Under the pieces are notes generated by a model, which did no database searches, had not been told where the DNA came from, and saw only the letters and a program-made list of their open reading frames with translations. Below are positions 5,001 through 9,917 of a stretch of DNA of 9,917 nt, piece after piece. The DNA comes from Candidatus Aminicenantota bacterium. GTDB taxonomy: Bacteria; Acidobacteriota; Aminicenantia; Aminicenantales; Aminicenantaceae. The position numbers were made by a program, and so were the translations under genes. Positions within the stretch are counted from its first letter, which is position 1. Every line of letters starts with the position of its first letter. The DNA is taken from assembly GCA_030607635.1 (NCBI GenBank), contig JAUWJP010000041.1, positions 1-9,917 on the forward strand. Reading direction: 5' to 3'.

Positions 5001-5540
5001 ATGAAATATAAGAAAATCTTATTATTACTTTTTTTTGGTCTTTTTGTCTGGAAAGGAATCTTTTCGGAAATATTAGATCCAGATGTTAAAACCCTTAAAG
5101 GAGTTGATAAAGTTCATATCATAATAAACAGGCTTAATGAAGATGCTAATAAAATTGGATTAACTGAAGACAGATTGAAAACTGTTGTCGAGTTAAAACT
5201 GAGAAGAGAAAGAATAGAAATAATAGATCAATATTCTGATCTTCCTCAAACTGAGGATGTTGTTGGCATTAAGAAATATTTAGAAGAAAGTGATAAATGG
5301 ATCAATATTCCTGGGATTTCTATATGTATAACCGTAGTTGCAAGTGCTTTTAATGTCGATTTGGAATTTCTTCAAATGGTTAAATTGCGGAGGGCTCCCC
5401 ATATTTCATGTACGGCGACAACTTGGGATGCCAACATAACCGGAACTCATACAAATGATCCTGAATTTATAGTTTCTGCTCTTTCGCAACTAGTAGATAA
5501 ATTTCTAAATGATTTCTACAAAGCGAATCCAAAGAAGTAA
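5001..5540 (+). CDS. Secreted protein of an uncharacterised family
   Basis: A 179-residue protein with a clear signal peptide (MKYKK, then LLLLFFGLFVW; cleavage probably near residue 22). ATG 5001 is preferred over GTG 4992 because gaaggtg (4989-4994) then serves as ribosome-binding site. The mature part contains VDKVHIIINRL (35-45), followed by KIGLTEDRLKTVVELKLRRE (51-70), and ends DKFLNDFYKANPKK. From memory this pattern of GLTE-x-x-LKT-x-VELKLR and a C-terminal FINxYxxxNP-like end recurs in an uncharacterised exported family of environmental bacteria, but I cannot name it. The two cysteines (109 and 137) could form a disulfide. It is followed 11 bp later by another membrane protein. Confidence 0.75.
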   Translation: MKYKKILLLLFFGLFVWKGIFSEILDPDVKTLKGVDKVHIIINRLNEDANKIGLTEDRLKTVVELKLRRERIEIIDQYSDLPQTEDVVGIKKYLEESDKWINIPGISICITVVASAFNVDLEFLQMVKLRRAPHISCTATTWDANITGTHTNDPEFIVSALSQLVDKFLNDFYKANPKK

Positions 5541-5551
5541 AGGAAGCTATA

Positions 5552-6154
5552 ATGTTGAGTTTTGAATCAATAGCCAAATTAGTTTTGGGAAGCGGAATAT
5601 TTATCTTTTTGATTGCTCAGGGGATTGAATACATAAAGAAATGTAGGTTTAAGAAAAGATTAAAAAAAGAAATATCCTTTGAATTTTTCATGAATGAGTA
5701 TGTAACACTACAAATAATTAAAGATTTTCAAAAGTTGCAAAAAGATTCATGTGGACATCTAATTATGCATAAGTATAACACCTATGCTATCGATGCTATT
5801 CTCTCTTCAGGATATTTCTTGAATATGAATTTTGATTTAAACCAGTTCATTATTGAATTCCGCCAAAGATTTAGAAATATCGAATATGAACTTGAGTCCT
5901 TTTTCACATTAAATGATGAACAAAAGGAGCTTCCGGTAAATTTGGCTCTTTTAGAGAGAGGAGTCTCAGCAAGTCAGTTGTTATTATCTCAGCTACATAA
6001 ATCCGAAAGGATGATTAAATTAAAAAATAAATATTATGAAGAATGGTTCAAAAAAAGAGCCACACGTATCAAAGAGCGATACGGAATAGAAATTGATAAA
6101 AAAAAATTAGAAAAAGTCATAGAAGAATTTGAAAGGAGGTTTAAAGGGGAGTAA
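5552..6154 (+). CDS. Membrane-anchored helical protein
   Basis: A 200-residue protein with an N-terminal membrane segment (IAKLVLGSGIFIFLIAQGI, about 7-25), then a strongly basic stop-transfer stretch (KKCRFKKRLKKE, 29-40). A long helical domain faces the cytoplasm if the positive-inside rule holds. The middle (about 95-125) is aromatic and acidic, and the C-terminus is a charged coiled coil. The ribosome-binding site is aggaag just before the start. The end of the gene contains gaaaggaggt and gggga, which feed the integrase three bases downstream. Function is unknown. Its N-terminus resembles the 49-residue protein at 3417, so the two may share a membrane-embedding mode. Confidence 0.75.
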   Translation: MLSFESIAKLVLGSGIFIFLIAQGIEYIKKCRFKKRLKKEISFEFFMNEYVTLQIIKDFQKLQKDSCGHLIMHKYNTYAIDAILSSGYFLNMNFDLNQFIIEFRQRFRNIEYELESFFTLNDEQKELPVNLALLERGVSASQLLLSQLHKSERMIKLKNKYYEEWFKKRATRIKERYGIEIDKKKLEKVIEEFERRFKGE

Positions 6155-6157
6155 ATC

Positions 6158-7252
6158 ATGGGAAAACCAAAAAAAGAAAAAAACATTAAATCCCTAAATG
6201 GCAAGTGGTATTTAGATTTTACTTTTAATAAAAAACGAATCAGAAGATTTGGAGGATACACAAAAGAACAGGCTAAAAATAGACTTGCAAAATTGAGATT
6301 AGAAAAGCTCGATGAGCAGCTCGGATTTAAAAAGCCTGAAAGAGAAGATGTTTCTTTTGAAAAATTCGCTGATGATTTTATCAACCTCTATTCAAAGCAG
6401 AATAAAAAGAGCTGGGGGAGAGACGAGACATCTCTTAAAAACCTAAAGCCTTTTTTCAAGGGAAGGATGCTCCGAGATGTCGGCCCGGAATTGGTTGAGC
6501 GATACAAGGCCAAGAGGAAAGCCGAGGTCTCCCCGGCTACTGTCAATCGAGAAATCGCATTTCTCAAAACCATGTTCAATAAAGCTGTTGAATGGGGGAG
6601 GCTTGAATCGAGTCCTTTGAAGAATGTCAAGAAATTCAGAGAGGACAATGGCCGGGAAAGGATTCTAACGAATGAAGAAACGATAAGGCTCGTTGAGGCT
6701 GCCAACGGTCATCTTAGGCCGATCCTGATTATCGCTCTAAATACTGGAATGAGACGGGGGGAAATCCTGGGCCTTAAATGGGAGAATGTCAAACTATCGA
6801 AAAGATGTATTCATATTGAAGATTCAAAAGCCGGCAAACCAAGAAGCATCCCCATGAATGGCCTTGTGATTGAAGCCGTGAGCATCATTCCTCAAAACTC
6901 AGAATACGTTTTTTATAATCCCAGAACAAAAGGGCCGATCCAAGACGTGAAAACAGCCTTTAAGACTGCCTGCGAGAAGATGAGAATTAAAGGACTGAGG
7001 TTTCACGATTTAAGACACACAGCGGCGACCCGGATGGTTGAGGCTGGGGTAGACCTTGTGACAGTCTCTAAGATTCTTGGCCACTCATCGATTCAGATGA
7101 CCATGAGATATGCTCATCCAACACCTGAAAACATGAGGCGAGCGGTTGAAAAACTCGGTGAATTTTACGAACAGACACGACAAAAACTTGACACCCCCAC
7201 CGAAGAGGTCACTATCAAGAGGACTGTAAAGCCTTTAAATACAGACAATTAG
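6158..7252 (+). CDS. int: Tyrosine recombinase (phage-type integrase)
   Basis: This 364-residue protein is a full-length tyrosine site-specific recombinase that would insert and excise the element. An N-terminal arm-binding region (about 10-50, WYLDFTFNKKRIRRFGGY) is followed by a SAM-like core-binding domain (about 65-160). The catalytic domain carries every expected residue: Arg199 in NTGMRRGEILGL, Lys224 in the beta-hairpin SKAGKPRSIPM, His283 and Arg286 in HDLRHTAATRM, His309 in LGHSS, and nucleophile Tyr318 in MRYAHP. The C-terminal 40 residues are a polar tail. It starts three bases after the preceding gene, with gggga as ribosome-binding site, and reads directly into the tRNA-His att site. 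The C-terminal half is more GC-rich than the rest of the element. Confidence 0.95.
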   Translation: MGKPKKEKNIKSLNGKWYLDFTFNKKRIRRFGGYTKEQAKNRLAKLRLEKLDEQLGFKKPEREDVSFEKFADDFINLYSKQNKKSWGRDETSLKNLKPFFKGRMLRDVGPELVERYKAKRKAEVSPATVNREIAFLKTMFNKAVEWGRLESSPLKNVKKFREDNGRERILTNEETIRLVEAANGHLRPILIIALNTGMRRGEILGLKWENVKLSKRCIHIEDSKAGKPRSIPMNGLVIEAVSIIPQNSEYVFYNPRTKGPIQDVKTAFKTACEKMRIKGLRFHDLRHTAATRMVEAGVDLVTVSKILGHSSIQMTMRYAHPTPENMRRAVEKLGEFYEQTRQKLDTPTEEVTIKRTVKPLNTDN

Positions 7253-7275
7253 AAGAGATTTTTTTCTTCTGATAA

Positions 7276-7324
7276 CTGGACTGTGGATCCGAAGGTTGGG
7301 GGTTCGAGACCCCTCGCTCACCCC
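7276..7324 (+). other. attR: 3' half of tRNA-His(GTG)
   Basis: The segment reads as a tRNA from the anticodon arm onward. There is an anticodon loop ctgtgga (7281-7287) with anticodon GTG at 7283-7285, a 3' stem tccga, a five-base variable loop, a T-stem ggggg/cccct around the loop ttcgaga (7303-7309), acceptor strand cgctcac (7315-7321) and discriminator C at 7322. C73 is the hallmark of tRNA-His. Only CC follows, so CCA is not encoded. The D-arm and 5' acceptor strand are absent, and the 5' anticodon stem pairs imperfectly (outer C-A mismatch). The sequence left of the loop is therefore element DNA, and the crossover probably lies in the anticodon loop. It is not a functional tRNA. Confidence 0.85.
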
Positions 7325-7368
7325 TTTTTATTCCCTGTCAATGTGCGATAATCCGCTCTCCAATACGC

Positions 7369-7390
7369 ACTACTAATTTACTACTAATTT
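7369..7390. repeat. Tandem 11-bp repeat beside the att site
   Basis: The sequence actactaattt occurs twice back to back, at 7369-7379 and 7380-7390, about 45 bp right of the tRNA fragment. The rest of 7325-7463 shows no gene or strong structure. The pair could be a chance duplication, or a relic of integrase arm sites from an earlier insertion in the same tRNA. Confidence 0.7.
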
Positions 7391-7463
7391 AAAGCATTTA
7401 ATCCATTTGACTATTTGCCTATGACTTGATATTCTTTTACCAACCTAAACAGAAGGGACAATA

Positions 7464-7514
7464 ATGGGTATTAAATGTCCAAGGGTAAACAGTGACACAA
7501 AAGGAGGAAGATAA
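7464..7514 (+). pseudogene. 16-codon remnant of a zinc-ribbon protein start, or leader peptide
   Basis: An ATG behind gaaggg (7452-7457) opens a 16-codon frame, MGIKCPRVNSDTKGGR, that stops immediately before the ATG at 7515. The first twelve residues look like the start of zinc-ribbon proteins that begin MGIKCPxCxxDN, with the second Cys of the CxxC knuckle replaced by Val. The likeliest reading is a decayed gene start whose promoter and ribosome-binding site survive. A translationally coupled leader peptide for the next gene is the alternative. Confidence 0.3.
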
Positions 7515-7772
7515 ATGATAGGGTGGATTTTTGCATTAGCCTTTGTAACAATTTTATCATACTTGTCAGATGTTGGTATCCTTTCATTCATGCAGAATTT
7601 AAAAGTTCCATTCTTTAATGCTTCTATTTTAAGCATTCTAATTCTGCTTTGTATGTTAGGGGTACTTGTAAGATTGCTGTATATGGCGAAAAAAGGAGAA
7701 AAAGAAATCCTTAGAAAAAGAATAAACGAACTTGAGAAACAATTGAAAACACCTCAAGAAAAAGAGGAATAA
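7515..7772 (+). CDS. Two-TM small membrane protein with coiled-coil tail
   Basis: An 85-residue protein with an excellent ribosome-binding site (aaaggagg, 7499-7506). Residues 3-18 and about 37-57 are hydrophobic membrane helices. Residues 61-80 form a charged coiled-coil tail (ILRKRINELEKQLKTP) that would lie in the cytoplasm. No family is recognised. It is the first gene of the flank right of the integration site and is followed by two hairpins, the second of which looks like a transcription terminator. Confidence 0.75.
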   Translation: MIGWIFALAFVTILSYLSDVGILSFMQNLKVPFFNASILSILILLCMLGVLVRLLYMAKKGEKEILRKRINELEKQLKTPQEKEE

Positions 7773-7821
7773 TTAAATATTCGCCAACATTGTAAGTTAA
7801 AAAAAGATTATTGAAACAATT

Positions 7822-7852
7822 GGAAGCCAGAGATCCTAAATCTCTAGCCTCC
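7822..7852 (+). terminator. Hairpin after the two-TM gene
   Basis: Thirteen paired positions with two mismatches close on a five-base loop (cctaa). The inner six pairs are agagat/atctct and the outer part is gga-gc/gc-tcc. No T-run follows directly, so it may act with the neighbouring hairpin or stabilise the mRNA end. Confidence 0.4.
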
Positions 7853-7854
7853 CG

Positions 7855-7882
7855 AAACTGAAAACGACAACTCAGTTTTTAT
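7855..7882 (+). terminator. Intrinsic terminator
   Basis: A 7-bp stem, aaactga at 7855-7861 with tcagttt at 7872-7878, encloses a 10-nt loop and runs into ttatt. Together with the hairpin just upstream it separates the two small membrane protein genes. Confidence 0.5.
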
Positions 7883-7912
7883 TAATTCGAAAGGAAGAGG
7901 GCTGGACTTAAT

Positions 7913-8125
7913 ATGATAAAGAAAGCCCCTTTTGGTGCTGCGAGGGCAGCTCTTGGATGCGGTGTTCTTTTCATCTTCTTTTCTGGGATTTTTGGCATTT
8001 TGCTTTCCTTCTTTGCAAACGACCCAGCATTAGCATCAATAATTCGAAAGAGATGTATTATAGGTATTGGAATTGGCATAGTAATGGTCATTGCATGGAA
8101 GATATATAAAAAATATTCCGAGTAA
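7913..8125 (+). CDS. Two-TM small membrane protein
   Basis: A 70-residue protein with two hydrophobic helices, about 15-35 and 47-63 (the second GIGIGIVMVIAW, Gly-rich). They are joined by a short polar loop containing NDPALASIIRKR, and the basic end is KIYKKYSE. The likely ribosome-binding site, gaagagg at about 7893-7899, is rather distant from the ATG. The small size, Gly-alternating second helix and lack of partner genes give no functional clue. It converges with the HEPN/MNT operon. Confidence 0.6.
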   Translation: MIKKAPFGAARAALGCGVLFIFFSGIFGILLSFFANDPALASIIRKRCIIGIGIGIVMVIAWKIYKKYSE

Positions 8126-8176
8126 AGAAAAAAGGGGAAATTCAAATTATAGGTGACTTCCTTTATCTTTTTCTTT
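8124..8176. terminator. AT-rich inverted repeat between convergent genes
   Basis: A perfect 9-bp inverted repeat pairs aaagaaaaa (8124-8132) with tttttcttt (8168-8176). It spans the gap between the plus-strand membrane protein and the minus-strand MNT gene. Its position suits a bidirectional terminator, but the stem contains almost no G-C pairs and the loop is long. Confidence 0.3.
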
Positions 8177-8179
8177 TAG

Positions 8180-8494
8180 TTATGCAATCTTGATGCCAGT
8201 TCGGATTATTTCGTCCAGGAACATTGATTCACTTTTGTCATATTCAGAAAAGGGATGAATTTCTATTCTATAATCAATATTTCTTACAATACGTCCAATC
8301 TTTTTAATATCTAAATATCTAACACCAGTGAAATCATTGGAAACTAATGCTAAATCAATATCACTAAATTCAGAATTTCTTTCATGTGCATAAGAACCGA
8401 AAAGATAAGCTTCGGATATCTTTATATTATTTTCACTTAAAACATTTAATAATTTTTTTATGATTTTAATTACATCAATTTTTTTTTCAGCCAT
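8180..8494 (-). CDS. MNT-type nucleotidyltransferase (antitoxin-like)
   Basis: This 104-residue protein is a minimal nucleotidyltransferase of the MNT family (polymerase-beta superfamily). The signature GS-x(10)-DxD is complete: Gly33-Ser34 in YLFGSYAHERNSEFSDIDLAL, with metal-binding Asp45 and Asp47. The third carboxylate is probably Glu78 in YRIEIHPFS. Characterised MNT partners of HEPN proteins act as antitoxins, and in the Shewanella HepT/MntA pair MntA transfers AMP groups to a HEPN tyrosine. Whether this protein does so is inference. It starts 25 bases inside the HEPN gene with aagga nine bases upstream, so the two are translated as a unit, HEPN first. Confidence 0.9.
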   Translation of the reverse strand: MAEKKIDVIKIIKKLLNVLSENNIKISEAYLFGSYAHERNSEFSDIDLALVSNDFTGVRYLDIKKIGRIVRNIDYRIEIHPFSEYDKSESMFLDEIIRTGIKIA

Positions 8495-8859
8495 AGATAT
8501 TTTTCCTTTATTTTGTTAAAGTTATCAACAGTAAATTCTTCAGTGCATAATTTATAAAATTTGAACTGTTCATCAGGATATCTTGCAGATATGCTAAATG
8601 TATTGACTTCTTCATAAAAGTCATATTCATCCTCGCTTATTTCAATCCCAACTTTTTTAAGAAGTATAATTAAATTGTGAGTTTTAGGAGGAAATACTTC
8701 TTTCTCTTTTAAAAAGAGAGCCTTCAGCATTTTTTCTAAAACTAGATGAGATAGAAAAAGCGCCCAATCATATTTTTTTTCTTTGATTAGTGATTCCGCT
8801 GTGTCAAGATCATGTTTAGCAGATTTTTTCCAATAATCAATCTGCTTGTTAATATCCAT
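8470..8859 (-). CDS. HEPN domain protein (toxin-like partner of MNT)
   Basis: A 129-residue all-helical HEPN protein of the Pfam HEPN (PF05168) type. It shows YWKKSAKHDLDTAESLIKEK (9-28), then DWALFLSHLVLEKMLKALFL (31-50), the KTHNL turn (59-63) and ARYPDEQF (92-99), all usual landmarks. Many HEPN toxins are RNases with an R-x(4-6)-H motif, but the only arginine here is Arg93 and no His follows it, so the canonical active site is absent. It could be a non-catalytic or differently acting HEPN, perhaps a nucleotide-binding partner of MNT. It is the first gene of a two-gene minus-strand operon and has its own promoter, which predicts a leaderless mRNA. Confidence 0.88.
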   Translation of the reverse strand: MDINKQIDYWKKSAKHDLDTAESLIKEKKYDWALFLSHLVLEKMLKALFLKEKEVFPPKTHNLIILLKKVGIEISEDEYDFYEEVNTFSISARYPDEQFKFYKLCTEEFTVDNFNKIKEKYLWLKKKLM

Positions 8860-8865
8860 GGTCAG

Positions 8866-8894
8866 AATATAGCATTAATTGTTGATTTTTTCAA
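8866..8894 (-). promoter_or_regulatory. Promoter of the HEPN-MNT operon (leaderless)
   Basis: On the minus strand TTGAAA (8894-8889) and TATATT (8871-8866) are exactly 17 bp apart. Six bases (ctgacc) separate the -10 hexamer from the HEPN ATG, so the A of ATG falls at the expected +1. No ribosome-binding site is present. Confidence 0.7.
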
Positions 8895-8977
8895 TTTTGA
8901 TCGTAAATGTAAGCAGGATCAATACTGTTGTTGTCTGTGCATTGACCTCTAATCTAAAAAGGGCAAAATCTCCTGTA

Positions 8978-9005
8978 TTGACAAATATTCTCATTCTGTT
9001 AGATT
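8978..9005 (+). promoter_or_regulatory. Promoter of fxsA
   Basis: A perfect -35, TTGACA, at 8978-8983 and TAGATT at 9000-9005 are 16 bp apart. The expected start lies about 11 bases before the fxsA ATG. The leader would be very short, with only aagg adjoining the ATG rather than a well-spaced ribosome-binding site. The 8895-8977 stretch shows nothing else I can support. Confidence 0.55.
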
Positions 9006-9022
9006 AACTATTCTCAATAAGG

Positions 9023-9427
9023 ATGTTTTTCAAATTACTCATACTATTCACAATTATTCCCATAGCCGAACTATATCTTCTAATTAAAATCGGAGGATTG
9101 ATAGGTGCTCTTAATACGGTGCTGATCATCTTCCTTACTGCTGTTATCGGGGCATATCTCGCTAAAACCCAAGGATTCATTGTTATCAGGAAAATCAATC
9201 AAGCTCTTAAAGAAGGACGCCTTCCCGCCCGGGAGCTGTTGGATGGCCTGTTTGTTTTATTGGGAGGTTTTACTCTCTTAACTCCAGGATTTATCACTGA
9301 CTTCATAGGGCTGAGTATGTTATTTCCTCCTACCAGAACCCTATATATCAAATTATCGGTACAGATAATCCAGAACAAGATTGAAACAGATCAAAGAAAA
9401 AAAAAGGGGTCGCGTCTCAACATTTGA
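9023..9427 (+). CDS. fxsA: FxsA family membrane protein
   Basis: A 134-residue integral inner-membrane protein of the FxsA family. E. coli FxsA, when overproduced, relieves F-plasmid exclusion of phage T7, and its cellular role is otherwise unclear. Family landmarks are visible. The first helix carries IPIAELYLLIKIG (12-24), and a second hydrophobic segment spans 28-47 (LIIFLTAVIGAYLA). The conserved block includes GRLPARELLDG (65-75) and FTLLTPGFITDFIGL (83-97), then PPTR. The end is unusual: the final codons GSRLNI and the TGA lie within the left arm of the inverted-repeat element at 9406, so the original C-terminus has been replaced or cut. The core family domain is intact, so the protein may well function. 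Confidence 0.93.
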   Translation: MFFKLLILFTIIPIAELYLLIKIGGLIGALNTVLIIFLTAVIGAYLAKTQGFIVIRKINQALKEGRLPARELLDGLFVLLGGFTLLTPGFITDFIGLSMLFPPTRTLYIKLSVQIIQNKIETDQRKKKGSRLNI

Positions 9428-9532
9428 CATATTTGTTAACTCTTTTAGGTTTTACATTAAGAACTATCTCAAAAAAAGCATTTATTTGTTCAAAAAATCT
9501 GATTGAAATGTCAAATGTTGAGACGCAACCCC
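9406..9532. mobile_element. 127-bp MITE/REP-like inverted-repeat element
   Basis: Two 25-bp arms, 9406-9430 and 9508-9532, are inverted repeats matching at 24 of 25 positions. They begin ggggtcgcgtctcaacattt and ggggttgcgtctcaacattt when read inward. The 77-bp centre has no gene. The arms resemble the ggggt-x-x-gtct-x-aa...ttgaca palindromes I associate with RAYT (Y1 transposase)-linked REP elements, so it may be a non-autonomous element moved in trans. The left arm encodes the final residues and stop of FxsA. No transposase lies in the window. Confidence 0.7.
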
Positions 9533-9554
9533 AACAGTTTTTCCTAGCAATAAC

Positions 9555-9617
9555 CTATAAATCACCACCTTTATAGATAATAAAAAATCACCTCCAAATT
9601 CATCCTAAAAGGTGATT
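9555..9617. repeat. Two short inverted repeats downstream of the MITE-like element
   Basis: The sequence ctataaa (9555-9561) pairs with tttatag (9570-9576), and aatcacc (9586-9592) pairs with ggtgatt (9611-9617). The motif tcacc recurs in both. No T-run follows either stem. I see no gene between 9533 and 9714. The segment may be remnant intergenic DNA, or a terminator zone for genes on either side. Confidence 0.35.
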
Positions 9618-9714
9618 GAGTAATTATGATTGCTATGACAATATTATTGCTGTAAAAAGCTCATCATAGGGATGGAGTATTTCTTTTGTCCCTTGAGCGA
9701 TATATAATCGCCTT

Positions 9715-9855
9715 CTATTTTAACAGTGCGATGAGGAGCGCCGGCAGGATGGTCTCCAGCAACTCGCGCGCAAAGCGCACTATTGCCCGGCCTCGCGAGG
9801 GCCGGGGCGCAGGCAACTCTTCTTCTTCGGTGGAGTGGTTGAATTCGTCTTCCAT
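9715..9855 (-). pseudogene. Truncated N-terminus of a signal-peptidase-I-like gene
   Basis: A minus-strand frame of 46 codons runs from ATG at 9855 to a stop at 9717-9715. It has an acidic start (MEDEFNHSTEEEE), a Pro/Arg linker, then FARELLETILPALLIALL. That end strongly resembles the beginning of signal peptidase I (LepB) proteins, in which a membrane anchor of the ETILPALLIALLIN type precedes the QSMEP catalytic motif. Here the frame ends with Lys and a stop just after the first helix, so the catalytic Ser and Lys regions are missing. The break coincides with the switch from GC-rich (9721-9917) to AT-rich sequence. Identification rests on about 18 residues. Confidence 0.45.
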
Positions 9856-9887
9856 ACAATCCCTGGCTTTTGAATCTGTCTGAAGCA

Positions 9888-9910
9888 ACGCGCCACAGGA
9901 CGTGGCGCGT
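9888..9910. terminator. GC-rich hairpin at window end
   Basis: A perfect 9-bp stem, acgcgccac (9888-9896) with gtggcgcgt (9902-9910), encloses a five-base loop. It lies 33 bases upstream of the signal-peptidase-like start on the minus strand. No T-run is seen on either side, so it may be the end of an unseen gene or a leader structure. Confidence 0.4.
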
Positions 9911-9917
9911 CATTGGG

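Larger units (their letters stand above)
1..7324 (+). mobile_element. Integrated element (right, integrase-proximal end) in tRNA-His
   Basis: An unbroken plus-strand gene run ends in a tyrosine recombinase at 6158-7252. Only 23 bases after its stop codon lies a tRNA-His 3' half with no 5' half in front of it. That arrangement is the classic attR of an element that integrated into a tRNA gene. I see no second copy of the tRNA segment to the left, so the element is longer than about 7.3 kb and the left limit given here is simply the window edge. No capsid, terminase, portal, relaxase or conjugation ATPase is visible, so it could be a satellite-like element, a genomic island, or one end of a small phage. 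The element type is undecided. Confidence 0.65.

Noticed and set aside
6034..6705. Minus-strand ORFs under the integrase and its upstream neighbour
   Set aside because: The integrase has a complete catalytic set on the plus strand. These are Ser/Leu-rich mirror frames.
7251..7270. agaaga/tcttct stem right after the integrase as a terminator
   Set aside because: Only six A/G-T/C pairs, and the T-run is inside the loop rather than after the stem. Not enough for a call.
7882..8145. Minus-strand 87-aa ORF antisense to the 70-aa two-TM gene
   Set aside because: It is a mirror of hydrophobic codons with no ribosome-binding site. The plus frame gives a coherent two-helix membrane protein.
9644..9913. 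Minus-strand 89-aa and plus-strand 65-aa ORFs across the GC shift
   Set aside because: Both cross the composition break at about 9720 in frames that give basic, low-information protein. The shorter minus frame starting at 9855 has a recognisable signal-peptidase-like start instead.
1..9917. CRISPR array, rRNA, retron or diversity-generating retroelement
   Set aside because: No repeat-spacer pattern of CRISPR size beyond the 24-bp-period cluster (spacers of only 9 bp), no rRNA-like conserved blocks, and no reverse transcriptase motif in any frame.

Overview
The window comes from an AT-rich bacterial genome. It is dominated by the integrase-proximal end of an element integrated in a tRNA-His gene. 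The host is probably an uncultured, environmental lineage. The tRNA 3' end lacks an encoded CCA, promoters are sigma-70-like, and the genes right of the integration site include FxsA and a HEPN/MNT pair. A 16-codon remnant beginning MGIKCPR resembles the zinc-ribbon N-termini I associate with Acidobacteriota/Aminicenantes-type proteins, but this is weak taxonomic evidence and I do not assign a phylum.

Positions 1-266 hold a cluster of 24-bp-period direct repeats and no convincing gene. From 267 to 7252 every convincing gene is on the plus strand: 15 CDSs, most small and unrecognised. The first half (267-2826) encodes charged, helical or coiled-coil cytosolic proteins and a PC4-like single-stranded-DNA-binding protein. 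Two intergenic hairpins with GGGAGRAG-type arms punctuate it. A 300-bp gap (2827-3126) carries an A8/T8-armed inverted repeat and a near-consensus promoter placed so that the small helix-turn-helix gene at 3127 should be transcribed leaderless. The second half (3417-6154) is a run of very small membrane-anchored or secreted proteins, including two genes under 60 codons (3417-3566 and 4783-4962). The run ends with a complete tyrosine recombinase (6158-7252) pointing into a 3' half of tRNA-His(GTG) at 7276-7324, which marks the element/host junction. The other att copy is not in the window, so the element extends left beyond position 1.

Right of the junction the flank carries two small two-TM proteins with terminators between them. 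It also carries a minus-strand HEPN-MNT toxin-antitoxin-like operon whose HEPN lacks the usual R-x(4-6)-H motif and whose promoter also predicts a leaderless start. FxsA follows, with its last codons supplied by a 127-bp inverted-repeat element (9406-9532). The last ~200 bases switch abruptly to GC-rich DNA with the beginning of a signal-peptidase-I-like gene on the minus strand, broken at about 9720. This may be a recombination scar or an assembly chimera.

No complete known defence, CRISPR or phage structural module is visible. The most novel material is the element's cargo of small envelope proteins and its regulatory punctuation.
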